A DNA stretch of 64,000 nt from Saccharomycopsis malanga (lineage: Eukaryota; Ascomycota; Saccharomycetes; Ascoideales; Saccharomycopsidaceae). Below, piece after piece: positions 1-10,694 of the stretch. The position numbers and the translations under genes were made by a program. The stretch covers positions 2,418,501-2,482,500 of the forward strand of contig CP025324.1 of assembly GCA_004014935.1 (NCBI GenBank), in the 5' to 3' direction. Within the stretch, counting starts at the first letter, position 1. Each line of letters opens with the position of its first letter. Below the pieces are notes generated by a model. That model worked only from the letters and a program-made list of their open reading frames with translations. It did no database searches and was not told where the DNA came from.

Positions 1-3000
1 ATTTGTCGACGTCTTCTTTCTTCATTCAAATCGGTCATCAATTTAGATATAGTGACAGCCTTCTGGCGTATTTCTGTTTCCAAAGCTTCAACTTCAGATT
101 CCTCGCCGCCTAGTAAAGAAGTAGAAGAAGTCTTTAACGTTAATTTGTAGTTTCTTAAATCATTTTCTAACTTGACTTCTCTTTGTATAGAGTCTGTCAA
201 TTCCTTCGTCATCAATTGAAGTTCATTAATCAAGGATTGGTTGGCTTCTAAAATTCCGAGTTGTTCTACACTTAAATTCAATCTGTCAGTGATAGGAACC
301 GTTTTCTTAGTCTTTGCAGCAGCAGATTTTGGTAAATAAGAATTTCTATTGCCATTAGTTGGGGCAGTTTTATTCTCTTTGACATTGAGTTTATTTATAC
401 CCCCGGTCATCTTCATATATTCATTCTCCACCTCGGCTTTAGCTACAAGTTCCTGGTCTTTGGTCAATTTGTCATTAGGATAAAACTCCTTATCAAGCTT
501 ATTGCCAATACTATCAAACGCCCCGCTCAAAGAGTCGCCAAAGGATTTATCAAACTTGTCAGTTTCCAAATTAATGTGGTTTTCTTTCGTCTTGGAAGAT
601 TCTTTGTAAATGTTTGATTCGCTAAACAAATCATCTTCGAGCTTTGGTTTTTCAAACAATGCAGCTTTCTTCTCTTCGAGTGAACGATCATCGGTATTAT
701 TGGCACTGTTTCTCATCATTCTTTGAGAAAATGAATTAGCACCGTTTTCATCTATAGATCCTACACTAATATTTGGTTTATTATTGAAGGTTGTATCTGT
801 CTGCCCACCATAAACTGAAGACCTGTTTGTTTTTTCATTAGGTTTCATCATAGCAAAAGATGCCCCACCGGTCTTTGATTCCCGTTTACTATTTCTAGAA
901 GATTTCCGCTTGAAAGAGCTGTTGTTGTTGATCGAACTCTTCTTTTTCAATCCTAATTTCTTCAAAAAGCCACCTGCTATACCGCTACCTCCGCTCATAC
1001 TGTTTCGACTGTTGTTGGCTGAATTGTTGAAACTAGACTCTTTAGACTCGCTAGAAACCACAGAATTAGTTCTTTTTTCTGTGTACTTGTCTTGAACAGA
1101 CATTCGGTTACCATTTTGATTACTATGAATGCTGTTTGCAACGATACCGTGTAAACCTCCCTGATTACCGTTATCAAAGCCTGTACTGTCATTCATTTGA
1201 GGTGACAATGTCTTAAAATTGGATCTGGACATACGATGGTCATCGAAATTTAATCCTACAGCAAGATTGTGGTTAGCATTGGCATCTTTATCATCAAGCA
1301 CGCCAATTGAATCATCAATTGAAGCTTCCAATTTGGCCATGAAGTTGTTCTTCTTTTCCTGAGTCTTTGAAGGAGACGAGTCGCTAATCTGTACTCTGTC
1401 ATTGTCATATTGACTTTTCAATGGGGACTCGTATTTATTTTTCAACGGAGACTCGTAGCTCTTTTCCTGGGAGTTGTATGGGTGTTGAGATTCTTGTACT
1501 GGACTAGCAGAAGGAGGTTTACGCCTTGGAGCCTTTTTAGTATACAGCGGAGATGCCTCTGCCTTTGGCAACTCTTGACTACTTGAACTATTGCCCGGTA
1601 ACTTTTGGGTTTCGGCTTCTTTTTTCGTAACTTTATCAAAAGCAGAATAATTTACATCAGTATCTTCGTCAGAATCATCTAGATAATTGTCTTCCACAGC
1701 ATATGATGGGCTTTTGAATATTGGCTTCTGGTCTGGTATTTTTTCATAAGGATTCACATTTTCATTTGAATTCAGGTTCTTCTCATTTGAGCTAAAATTC
1801 TTTTCGTACGGATTGAAAGAATCCAGATCTTTTAAAGGTTCCGAGTCATCCATTATATTCTTCCATCTACTGTCAAAGTTTCTAGATTCGTTGATTGTTT
1901 TGTTGGCTTGAGGATCAAAAGATGGTCTATCTTCGCCATGAGGGAAAAGCTCATGAGACAACGAAGATCTTTGATACAGTCTATTAGGTGGAGACTGGAT
2001 CCTTCCACTGCTTGGGGCTATACTGATTCTTTTATTTTGTTCCTCTTCGTCTTCATCCTCAGGTTCGTCAATTGCTTTAAATGGACTTTTTTTAGGACTT
2101 GAATGGTATCTTGCGGGAGAGTTACTTATATTTCTAGGCGAATTGTTCATATTTCTCAGTGGTGAGTTGTTGATATTTCTCAGTGGGGAACTGTTGGCAA
2201 TTCTTTTTGGTGAGTTATTAACATTTCTTTGAGGTGAACTCTTTAATTCCAGATGAGTAGTTTTAGGCGATGGAGTTTTAGCTCTATCAAACGCAGTTTT
2301 CGCTGGAGGGGGTGGAGGAACATCATCCAAGGATTTATTAAATGAATTAATACTGCCATTCTGGTTATTGTTGTTTTGATACATTGGATTTGGTTGATTT
2401 GACAAACTATTCATTCTTGGTTCTTGAAATCTTGGATTAGGACCATTAGGGAGACTGTTTAATCTTGGACCACCAGGACCCATTGGGTTTTGTTGATGAG
2501 TAAAGCTATCCATTCTTGGTCCTGCGGAAGGAGGTCCAGGACCATATGGACGGTTATTCATTGGGTTTTGAGTATTAGAAAGACTACCGTTACGAGGAGG
2601 ACCATTCATTGGGTTTTGCAAATTCTGTAAGCTTCCACTACGAGTCCCAGGACCAGCCATAGGGTTCTGCAAATTAGGAAAGCTGCCAGATCTACTGGCA
2701 CCGTTTCCGTAGGGACCAGGGGCGTTCATTGGGTTTTGCATGTTAGTCAAACTACCATTTCTACTGCCAGGTCCAAGGCGTTGGTTTGGAGGGCCACCCA
2801 TTGGACCAAGAGGATTCATTGGACCGATAGGTTTGGGAGCAAAAGGAGGCAATCTTCCAGATTGTAAAGACATTGCTCTTGGGTCACCATTAGGCATCGG
2901 AGGCCGCTGTTGGCCAGGGGGACCTCTGAAGCCGTTGGGGTGTTGTCTCCCCATTGGGTTCAAGTTACTGGGGTTGTTATTGAACGACATTGATCTTGGG

Positions 3001-3788
3001 GCACCTGCTGGGGGTGGGAAGTTGTTACGAGCACGAGGAGGCATCTGGCGGTTTGGAGGGAATCTTTGAGCAGAACCAGTAGCCAAAGACATTGAACGAG
3101 GACCGCCAGCAGGACCGTAGGAAGACATGTTACTAGTGAAAGAGCCACTAGAAGCCATAGAATCCGCATGAGGACCAACAGGGTCAGCACCAATAGGGTT
3201 AAGCAAGTTGTGGTTGTGTTGGTACGAATTGTTCATCTTTGCAATGTTGTTCATCATCTGTTTTTTCTGAGAGCTTTTAGCTTTGCGGTACTGTATGTTG
3301 TTTGCATTCTTTTTGTTGAGACTTTCAAGAGGCGATTCCAAAGTTGGGATAATGGGAGCAGTGTCCATGGTGTCAAAACCGCCATATCGACCTCTATCCC
3401 GAATATGAGTGATATCAGTGAAGTTCATCTTTTTGGCAGCAGTGCTTTCAGGAAGTGGCACGTCTTTGTCATCGCCATCATCACCATCATCACCATCAAC
3501 AAAATCAAATTGGGAAGCAGCTTTTTTCTTCTTGCTCTTGAGAATGTTCGGCATGTTGAAACCCGAGCCAGCTAACGAGTTGGAACGAGGAGCACTTTTC
3601 GCATAGTAAGCCTCGTTCAAAGGGTCTCTTCTGGAAGAAGCCGGAAATGGCCCACCTTGGTCGTACGCCAGGTTGTTGTAACCTCCATAGGAGTTGTAAG
3701 AAGTAAACGATCCGTTGGGCTGTTGATAATTGTTTCCCTGATACGAGTCGTAACCCAGGTTAGGATCATATGCCATTTGGCCGTTCAT
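1..3788 (-). CDS. Large Asn/Ser/Pro-rich protein, C-terminus outside the window
   Basis: An open frame of 1262 codons runs from an ATG at 3786-3788 to the window edge, so the gene is partial at its 3' end. The N-terminus is Gly/Asn/Tyr-rich and is followed by a basic KSKKKK patch. From about 2470 to 2750 five QNPM units lie in imperfect Ser/Gly/Pro repeats. About 2110-2260 encodes repeated NNSP(L/K)RN units of roughly ten residues, whose SP(x)R/K cores resemble cyclin-dependent-kinase sites. A PPPPP stretch near 2310 could bind SH3 or profilin-type partners. The last visible 100 residues (1-300) are charged and heptad-like, suggesting a coiled coil. This composition recalls yeast bud-neck and polarity scaffolds, but I recognise no named orthologue. 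No function is assigned. Confidence 0.8.
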   Translation of the reverse strand, partial: MNGQMAYDPNLGYDSYQGNNYQQPNGSFTSYNSYGGYNNLAYDQGGPFPASSRRDPLNEAYYAKSAPRSNSLAGSGFNMPNILKSKKKKAASQFDFVDGDDGDDGDDKDVPLPESTAAKKMNFTDITHIRDRGRYGGFDTMDTAPIIPTLESPLESLNKKNANNIQYRKAKSSQKKQMMNNIAKMNNSYQHNHNLLNPIGADPVGPHADSMASSGSFTSNMSSYGPAGGPRSMSLATGSAQRFPPNRQMPPRARNNFPPPAGAPRSMSFNNNPSNLNPMGRQHPNGFRGPPGQQRPPMPNGDPRAMSLQSGRLPPFAPKPIGPMNPLGPMGGPPNQRLGPGSRNGSLTNMQNPMNAPGPYGNGASRSGSFPNLQNPMAGPGTRSGSLQNLQNPMNGPPRNGSLSNTQNPMNNRPYGPGPPSAGPRMDSFTHQQNPMGPGGPRLNSLPNGPNPRFQEPRMNSLSNQPNPMYQNNNNQNGSINSFNKSLDDVPPPPPAKTAFDRAKTPSPKTTHLELKSSPQRNVNNSPKRIANSSPLRNINNSPLRNMNNSPRNISNSPARYHSSPKKSPFKAIDEPEDEDEEEQNKRISIAPSSGRIQSPPNRLYQRSSLSHELFPHGEDRPSFDPQANKTINESRNFDSRWKNIMDDSEPLKDLDSFNPYEKNFSSNEKNLNSNENVNPYEKIPDQKPIFKSPSYAVEDNYLDDSDEDTDVNYSAFDKVTKKEAETQKLPGNSSSSQELPKAEASPLYTKKAPRRKPPSASPVQESQHPYNSQEKSYESPLKNKYESPLKSQYDNDRVQISDSSPSKTQEKKNNFMAKLEASIDDSIGVLDDKDANANHNLAVGLNFDDHRMSRSNFKTLSPQMNDSTGFDNGNQGGLHGIVANSIHSNQNGNRMSVQDKYTEKRTNSVVSSESKESSFNNSANNSRNSMSGGSGIAGGFLKKLGLKKKSSINNNSSFKRKSSRNSKRESKTGGASFAMMKPNEKTNRSSVYGGQTDTTFNNKPNISVGSIDENGANSFSQRMMRNSANNTDDRSLEEKKAALFEKPKLEDDLFSESNIYKESSKTKENHINLETDKFDKSFGDSLSGAFDSIGNKLDKEFYPNDKLTKDQELVAKAEVENEYMKMTGGINKLNVKENKTAPTNGNRNSYLPKSAAAKTKKTVPITDRLNLSVEQLGILEANQSLINELQLMTKELTDSIQREVKLENDLRNYKLTLKTSSTSLLGGEESEVEALETEIRQKAVTISKLMTDLNEERRRRQ
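2110..2750 (-). repeat. Two intragenic tandem repeat blocks
   Basis: Within the partial gene, about 2110-2260 holds roughly 30-nt units encoding NNSPLRN-like decapeptides, and 2470-2750 holds five units containing CAAAACCCAATG-type DNA (QNPM). Both are imperfect coding repeats of the kind expected to vary in length between strains. Confidence 0.7.
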
Positions 3789-5086
3789 AGCTCAACTATT
3801 CTGATGTCCAAATGGTAAGTGTCTTTAGAGCTGTTTGTTGAGAGCTGTAAAAGAATGGCTGTGAAGACAAACGAAGGTGGTGTAGCGTAGAAAGAAGAGT
3901 GGGCGAAACGATTGAACGGAGAATGTAAAAATAGCGGTAAAGTTAACGATCGATGGTCTGAAAAAGCGCAAGTGAAAATTCATCAAGTCGGCCGAGCCGT
4001 AGTGAATTTTCAAGTATAATGGAATGTAATTAAAAGGTTATGGATATTTACTATTGATGATTATGTAAATGTAGTTTGGAGTAGTTGACTTCCTACTGCA
4101 GTCTGTTGGTTTAATGGTTGTTTCACTTGAAGGTTTACGTACAACGTAACTTTTGTTGGTGAGGAACAGCTGGAACACGTATAGATGGAACACGTAGAAG
4201 TTAATGATATATAGTATTACTAACTGAAAGAAATGGTATTTTAATACCACTAACTGATATTAACGGTACTTAATTTATGTGTTAAAACCAGTGTATTTCT
4301 TGAATCGATATACATCTTGTAGTATGTAGTATGTTGGAAAATTTACAGTGAAGGAAGAGTTCAAATACTTTTCCTGAACAAACTTTGCTATCTCATTTTT
4401 TCCAAATTTACTACCAAAGAGACCAACATACAATATACCTAAAAGATAGTTTTTCTCTGTTTGCAAACATTCAGGCTTGTAAAACATCTGTGGCTGTTAA
4501 CTAGTGTTAATTGATGTAACTTTATATTACTTGGTCAGTGGAGCTGGAAATACAGGTGAGTGCAACTGCCTAAATAATGGCATATACATTGCCTAGTATT
4601 TACATCCCAACTCTTCTGGTATTCAAGTAAATTATTATGAAAGTTTTGTAGGCATATTTGTTCTTTGTTCTTTCTAAACAACATATAAGCATAGTTGTAT
4701 ATGCAATATATACTGGGCTCACAATAAAATAATTATCATCACTATAGTATTTGTTAAGGAAACCTATTTTTCTAATTGTTCATAAATTATAAAATAGTTT
4801 GTTTGGTATAATCACCGTCTGTATTAGACATGTTTCCTCGAACCTTTGATATTCTCCATAATAATACAACCCACTGAATTCCATCTTTCTGACAATCCTC
4901 TTTTATTCTTATTTCCCTTGAAGTCAGGTCAATAAAGCTACCTCCTCTTAACTTTTCGGTTCTTTACTTATTACTTTTAATATGTTTTTAAAAAAATCAA
5001 AATACTCAAAAATTAATCTGTCAGCGCTTATACTAAAACCTTACAAATTAAAATTACAGAAATATACAAATCAAAATTCACCAAAA
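3789..5086. other. Intergenic, 1.3 kb, no supported gene
   Basis: This AT-rich stretch lies between the 5' end of the large partial gene and the 3' end of the lipase gene. Minus-strand ORFs of 62-70 codons (3825-4013, 4038-4250, 4275-4487) have no recognisable content. A partial copy of the dispersed repeat lies at 4701-4720. Confidence 0.6.
4701..4720 (+). repeat. Partial third copy of the POB3-flanking repeat
   Basis: The sequence around TACTGGGCTCAC matches the right end of the 54-bp repeats at 39953-40006 and 42578-42631, preceded by a similar TATAT-rich stretch. The match is short and may be fortuitous. Confidence 0.35.
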
Positions 5087-6343
5087 CTAACTATACTCTG
5101 ACTCTTCAACATTGTTACATTTGGTGACAACCAAAAAATACTCTGCATGGTTTTTTCTTTTAATTTTGGGTATCTTATTAGTTCTCACTCTTTCTTGTTC
5201 CAATATACAATGATCTATTGGATCCCATTCGTTCCCAGATTTTGAGCTTTCACACAGTTCTTCGGGTTGATCTAGTGGTTCCTCTTCGTAGTCGTCTTCA
5301 TCTTCTGACCATAAACTTTTACCGTAACTTCGCTCTACCAATCGTACGCTCTCCAAAGTGTGAGGCAGGTCTTTGGCTGTAATACAAAACTCCACACCAG
5401 AATGGCTATACAAGAACCTCCCATCTCCAGGAGGAAGTCTAACCACTGTATCTCCTTTGTGTCTAACTCTTAACAGGGCCCCTGTAGAGTGTTTTGTAGC
5501 CTCATATCCCCATGAATTTTCTGATTCAATGGTGTTATACAACTCGCCAGAGGCAAACAAATCATTAACCAAATTTGCAGTAGCTCTATTACCTACCTTA
5601 GGACTTCCTGCTGTTACAACGACCGGTGAGTATCCCAGAAGTTTGAACTCTGTAGCAAATAAGGCTGCCATGGCACCTCCAAGGGAATGTCCACATATCC
5701 AGAACTCATAATCTGGATGGTTCTTTAAAATTGCAATGATCATTTGATAATATTTATAATATAACGATTTCATGGCTCCAAAAAATCCCCAGTGGACTTT
5801 ACAAAGATTGTCGTCATTCTCTACACTTTCACAGTGATGATCAAACTGTGGATGACAGGATAATTCATTCTTCTTGTCACAGAATATCGGTTTATACGGT
5901 ACCAACATTATTGATAAATCAACTAACCAATCAGTCCATGTTTTTGACCCATTGAACACTAAAACAATCCGTTTTTTGTGATGGTCTAAAGCGATATAAC
6001 CTTTATTTGTATACTTGATTTTCACATCATCCGCCGAGTGCAATTCGCCTGTATTGCTACTCAACAGTTCATTTCCCTCTTCTTCATGATGGGTCATGAT
6101 CTTGACAAACTCCATAGAATGACATTTCCCCACCTGCTCTTCAACTAGTTTTATACAGTCCTCACTTAACTTAGTCTCATTTTTAAGCCTATTGCCTTGC
6201 TGTTGGTTCACACAGGTACTAATCTTTGCATATTTGGCTCCCTCCACCAAGTCCTCATACACAACAGGCATCAACATAACATTATCAACATATTTAGCTA
6301 CCACAGTAACCAACATCAAAAGACTCAAAATCTCCACTTTCAT
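5087..6343 (-). CDS. Secreted class 3 (fungal-type) lipase
   Basis: The product is a 418-aa triacylglycerol-lipase-like hydrolase of the Lipase_3 alpha/beta family. The nucleophile elbow GHSLGG places the catalytic Ser at residue 220. The expected Asp follows at about 298 (HKGDTVV) and His at about 314 (YSHSG), so the triad looks complete. The open frame extends upstream to 6388, but only through a GTG codon. The first ATG, at 6341-6343, opens directly into a hydrophobic MKVEILSLLMLV segment typical of a signal peptide, which supports this start. The C-terminal 70 residues are acidic then basic. Related fungal proteins include S. cerevisiae Lih1/YJR107W and secreted yeast lipases. Substrate and exact orthology are not decided here. 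Confidence 0.85.
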   Translation of the reverse strand: MKVEILSLLMLVTVVAKYVDNVMLMPVVYEDLVEGAKYAKISTCVNQQQGNRLKNETKLSEDCIKLVEEQVGKCHSMEFVKIMTHHEEEGNELLSSNTGELHSADDVKIKYTNKGYIALDHHKKRIVLVFNGSKTWTDWLVDLSIMLVPYKPIFCDKKNELSCHPQFDHHCESVENDDNLCKVHWGFFGAMKSLYYKYYQMIIAILKNHPDYEFWICGHSLGGAMAALFATEFKLLGYSPVVVTAGSPKVGNRATANLVNDLFASGELYNTIESENSWGYEATKHSTGALLRVRHKGDTVVRLPPGDGRFLYSHSGVEFCITAKDLPHTLESVRLVERSYGKSLWSEDEDDYEEEPLDQPEELCESSKSGNEWDPIDHCILEQERVRTNKIPKIKRKNHAEYFLVVTKCNNVEESEYS

Positions 6344-6837
6344 TATATTGATGGCCCTAATCTGGTGATAATGGTAAAGGAAAACCACTATGCATACGTT
6401 AAGATATAACGGACCTTCTACAGCTTTGTGGTTTACTTAGGCATTAGCTATTGATAATACGCTAAGAAAGTAACCATATATAGCCATTATAATGACGGTT
6501 AATTCTGTATATATATCCTAAGATGAATAACGCGTAGAGAAAAACCATTAAAAAGCTGTGAAATCAGAATCCTCAAGTAATCCTCTTGCAGTACAATATC
6601 ACGGAAAGATAAAAACATGACTTTTTATTACTCTTCACTGTAGTTCGGCCAAGCTTTGTAGCTTTGACTAATAACTGGTAGCTCTAAAAAGAATCAAAAA
6701 TAGATTGTATAAAGAAAGTAGACATTAATAACAAGGTTTTTATGTATTTGAAAAAAAAGGTAATCATTAAAATAAGAAAGATATAATGGGACAAAACAAG
6801 GGAGGAGCGGGATATGTGAGAAGAAGGAAAAGAATCA
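6344..6837. promoter_or_regulatory. Intergenic region between GPA2 3' end and lipase start
   Basis: About 490 bp holds the lipase promoter and the GPA2 3' region. An ACGCGT hexamer lies at 6530-6535, but the lipase is not an expected MBF target. TATA-like stretches lie near 6477 and 6509. Nothing else is seen. Confidence 0.5.
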
Positions 6838-8289
6838 TTAACTTAATGTTAATATACCACTATCTTTTAAACTGTTTTGCAAAATGGTTTCCTGCACGGC
6901 AGCAAAGACCACCTTGATGTTACTAGTATCGGTGGCCTGGGTGACGTGTGGATATATAGTCAAATTTGATCTATTGACCTGTTTAAACCTCCATAGAATA
7001 TATTTAGCAGCTTTCGTGATATCATTACCGCCAGTATAATCGGGGAAGTAATTTTCCAAGGGAGAATGTTCCAACTTTTCAGCAAACACATCGATTTTGT
7101 TCAAGAACAAGACAATGGAAGTTCTGCTAAACCATCTTGAATTCACCACTGAATCGAATAGAACAAGTGATTCTTCAAGGCGATTCTGGGAGTTTTCCTC
7201 CAATAATGGTTGGTCATATTCTGATAATGCTACACAAAAGATGATGATGGTCACATTGTCAAAACAATGTATCCATTTCTTACGTTCTGATCTCTGGCCA
7301 CCCACATCGACCATATGGATTTTTGAAGTGCCCATGTTAAAACGGGTTTCAAAGATACCAGAAGTCTTTTTTCTGGTACGTAAGACATCAGTGACATTTG
7401 GAATGTAATTATTATCAGAAATACGCTTTAAGTTTTGAAAAAAATATTTGGCAGAATCCATCAAGTAAAATTTATTCTTATGTTCCACTAGAAGGTTTTT
7501 AGTAGAGTTTGCTTTCCATAAGGACGCAATTGCCAGTACTACATTTGGATCAAACGATTCATTGGGATCACTTGATACTGTAGTAGATAAAATCAAGTCA
7601 ATATCTGCTTCAGTTAAAGCGTTGACTTCGTCATCTGGAATGTCATCTTTTTCATCTTTACTAGGTTTTACGACTTGATTTTTGCCATCGTTGGTGATCT
7701 GACGTGCCCCATAAGCGCCATTGACAAGAGGAACATCCATGGAAATAGGATAGTTGAAATCCTTATAACATTTGGCAATTGCCTTTGCACAATCCAAGAC
7801 ATTTCTAAAAACGAATGGTTTATAATCAATCAATTCATCTTTAGTATATCCATTTTGATGTATGATTTTCATTTGTTTCAAAATGGTGGATTTTCCGCTT
7901 TCCCCTGACCCCAATAATAATATCTTGAACTCCTTATCGTCTGTACCAACAGTATTGACGTTATTGGCTACAACACCGGTATTGGTGTTACCGTCGCTTC
8001 GTATTCCTCCAGGCGAAGAGCCATTTATTACGTCACCGTTACTATTCTTTATGGCAGGAAGATTATTTGTATTGGAAGCACTATTGGCCAGGCTTTGAGA
8101 AGTAGCTTGGTTTGCAGTACCATTGAGCGCAGCAATTACATGGGAATTACTGTTGTTATTGTTACTGCTACTACTACTACTGACATGCCCCTTATTATAA
8201 GAGCCACCAGTAGCTGCTGGTGTGTTGGTACGTCCGGTTTTTGGCGACGGTTTCTCAACTGGTTCGTCTTTCGAAAGACACGAACCCAT
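6838..8289 (-). CDS. GPA2: G-protein alpha subunit, Gpa2 type
   Basis: This 483-aa heterotrimeric G-alpha would act at the plasma membrane in nutrient/cAMP signalling. MGSCLS at the N-terminus fits N-myristoylation of Gly2 and palmitoylation of Cys4. The GTPase motifs are complete: P-loop GSGESGKST 127-135, catalytic Arg about 306 in [13 protein letters not shown] 328-332 with Gln332, NKID 397-400, and TQATDT near 450. The C-terminus (SLKDSGIL) and the YFPDYTGG segment match S. cerevisiae Gpa2 better than Gpa1. A 115-residue Asn/Ser-rich region precedes the GTPase fold. About 35 extra residues rich in Lys/Asp lie in the helical domain (190-225). The start is the only ATG that keeps the lipidation motif. 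Confidence 0.93.
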   Translation of the reverse strand: MGSCLSKDEPVEKPSPKTGRTNTPAATGGSYNKGHVSSSSSSNNNNSNSHVIAALNGTANQATSQSLANSASNTNNLPAIKNSNGDVINGSSPGGIRSDGNTNTGVVANNVNTVGTDDKEFKILLLGSGESGKSTILKQMKIIHQNGYTKDELIDYKPFVFRNVLDCAKAIAKCYKDFNYPISMDVPLVNGAYGARQITNDGKNQVVKPSKDEKDDIPDDEVNALTEADIDLILSTTVSSDPNESFDPNVVLAIASLWKANSTKNLLVEHKNKFYLMDSAKYFFQNLKRISDNNYIPNVTDVLRTRKKTSGIFETRFNMGTSKIHMVDVGGQRSERKKWIHCFDNVTIIIFCVALSEYDQPLLEENSQNRLEESLVLFDSVVNSRWFSRTSIVLFLNKIDVFAEKLEHSPLENYFPDYTGGNDITKAAKYILWRFKQVNRSNLTIYPHVTQATDTSNIKVVFAAVQETILQNSLKDSGILTLS

Positions 8290-9611
8290 TCCAAATATTG
8301 TAAATTATGCGTGTTATAGACACCTTTCAGACACTTATTTTGCTAACCACTCTTCTAATTCTATATCAACAGCTTTATATCGCCTGTATTATATACTCTC
8401 TCCTAACAATCACTTTGGAACTCTGTAAAGAACACTGACGGTGCAGCCCTTTTTATAAAGTCAGCTAATATTTAGCACAAAATCGGCAAATCTCAGGCCC
8501 CAATGACTTACTTTATAACTGTATTCTGCGATTGTCACTTATCTAATGAAATTCGTCATCAGTCATAAACATCTGTCATCTACCCTTATGTATTGACTTC
8601 CTCTTTTTCTCAGGCTTGAGCAACATTGCACGGTTTTTGATATGCGCGCGCACAGGTATAATGATTATTGTTTAACAGTATTGATAACTAAGTCTGGTGC
8701 TATTTCCACAATGGGCATCTCTGCGCATTGGGAGCAAGGCAAAGTGTTCATAGTGGCTGTAAGCTTTCGGATTATGTTGAGAAAGAAGCAATTCTCGGAA
8801 GTATGTTATCAGAAGTGTGCCCACTGCAATGTTTTTAGGCATTTCGTAGCAATGACCAAATCTTTTTAGTTTCCGGTCCAGGATTTAAAGGAAAAGAGTG
8901 TATGCATTTATTCAGGCAGATGTATTGAGTCTATTGTAGAGGTAACCTAAACTCAACATTTCTTTGGATAGATTGTTTTATTGCTCCAGCGAAAGAATGC
9001 CCTTTAATGATTCATAGACTTTATTGACGTGCTCATGTTTTACGACATTTCAAACGCTAGATCTATGGGTTTCATGAAATTTTTTAAGAACAAGTTCTAG
9101 AAGTGTTCGGGGTAATAATCTCGGTAATTTTACTCGATAGTTTTATTCTCCATCAAAAATAGCCTGAACTATAACAAAAATAAATGAACCATAATTAGTA
9201 GGTTGCGCAGTCCATGGATTCTGCCTTTTTTTATTTTCAAGCCTTCATTGTTGCAAGTCAATTGATGTTTACTTCTCAGCTCACATAGGAAAGATTTCAA
9301 CGAGCCGTGGCCAAAGTGTCAGTTATAAATTTTGGTGCTATTTTGACTACAAAGGTGCCAAGGGAAAGTGACAAGACCCTCTTTTGTCTTTGAAACTTTA
9401 TTCTTGGTTTCAAGTTGGAAAACATCATCAAAATCCGCCAAAAATTGCCAGAAAGGTGGAAAAGTACCGAAAGATGTAAGGCGGCTGTATCTTCACCAGA
9501 AAACTCGTAAGAATCTTACATGTCAAAGTTTATTTTATTTCATAAGAACAAAAATAGTCTTTTAAAAACCTATTTAATTGAAACTATTGAAAAGTCTATT
9601 CAATCGCTTGA
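8290..9611. other. Intergenic, 1.3 kb, presumed GPA2 promoter
   Basis: The stretch lies between two minus-strand genes. ORFs here (for example 8642-8869 on +) have no recognisable content. No RNA gene or repeat is seen. Confidence 0.6.
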
Positions 9612-10694
9612 TCACTCGTACAAAACACCAGGGAACTTTAATCCATTCTCTTTTCTAACCTGTTCCAATACCCTACCAACAATTAAAGATTCCTCCCAAG
9701 GAATCAAATCATTCTGCCACTTACCATTTTGAATGTCGTGAGCCACTGCATTGGCCTCATGAATTAATCCATTCTTAGCGCCTTTAGAAACAGTCTTTTC
9801 AAAACCTTTTTTATTGGTTGCTTTGTCGCTGTACTCGATTTTATAGTAAGTAGGTTCTGAAGGTAATCTTTTCTCACCTCCAATGTACAACGAGCCTTTG
9901 GTACCGTCTATTCTGGCAAACACCATGTCAGAGGTGGTAACAAATGAACAGCTAAGAATAGCCTGTTTACCATCCTCATGTTGAATGATGATTGATGACT
10001 GGGTGTCAATACCATCTTTGATTGTCTGGAATGATTTAACTTTAAATGGAGATTGAGGGGTTTCTCCAATTTCTGGATGAAGTAAATATCTCCAGTATGT
10101 GAGGGGATAGGATCCAATATCAAGCAATGCCCCACCTCCAAATTTAGGGTTTTTAAGTCTAGATTCTGGACCCAATTTGTCCAACTGCATGTCAATTGAG
10201 AAGTTCACTTGAATACGAGTCAAGTCCCCAATAGATTTTTCTTCGAACAAATGATGACGTATCTCTTTCATGATAGGGAAAAATCGGGTCCATACTGCTT
10301 CCATAAAGAATAAGTTCTTCTTTTTGGCCAATGCAAAGATTTCTTCAGCCTGCTTGACATTAACTGTCATAGGCTTTTCGCAAAGAACATGTTTGCCAGC
10401 TTCAAGAGATTTGAGAACCACATCATGATGCGATGTGTGTGGAAGACCCACATAAATGATGTCAACGTTTGGGTTTTTGATAACTTCTTCGTAAGATGCG
10501 ATTGTTGGTTTATGGTCTTGGTTCTTTACATAATCATTGGCAAAATTTTCGCCTTTTTCTTTGGTAGACACCCCAATTGCTTCGACAATATGGTTTGCTT
10601 CAGGATCTTCTCTCTTTTCACAAATGTCTTCAACGAACTGGGTAGAAATAAACCCGGTGCCTAGGACACCCCATTTCAAGGTTGGTAATGACAT
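9612..10694 (-). CDS. Gfo/Idh/MocA-family NAD(P)-dependent dehydrogenase
   Basis: The 360-aa product has the two-domain architecture of this family. An N-terminal Rossmann fold carries GVLGTGFIS (residues 9-17). The cofactor/catalytic EKP motif sits at 106-108 (HVLCEKP), and GGGALLDIGSYP (187-197) supplies the conserved Asp and Tyr near the active site. Overall it resembles eukaryotic dimeric dihydrodiol dehydrogenase and fungal NADP-dependent D-xylose dehydrogenases, so a sugar or diol is the likely substrate, but the sequence does not settle which. No signal peptide or membrane segment is visible, so it is probably cytosolic. The ATG at 10692-10694 is the natural start. It is divergent from YRA1 across a 628-bp shared promoter. 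Confidence 0.88.
   Translation of the reverse strand: MSLPTLKWGVLGTGFISTQFVEDICEKREDPEANHIVEAIGVSTKEKGENFANDYVKNQDHKPTIASYEEVIKNPNVDIIYVGLPHTSHHDVVLKSLEAGKHVLCEKPMTVNVKQAEEIFALAKKKNLFFMEAVWTRFFPIMKEIRHHLFEEKSIGDLTRIQVNFSIDMQLDKLGPESRLKNPKFGGGALLDIGSYPLTYWRYLLHPEIGETPQSPFKVKSFQTIKDGIDTQSSIIIQHEDGKQAILSCSFVTTSDMVFARIDGTKGSLYIGGEKRLPSEPTYYKIEYSDKATNKKGFEKTVSKGAKNGLIHEANAVAHDIQNGKWQNDLIPWEESLIVGRVLEQVRKENGLKFPGVLYE

Noticed and set aside
6344-6388. Longer lipase frame starting at 6388
   Set aside because: Its first codon is GTG. The ATG at 6343 begins a signal-peptide-like segment.
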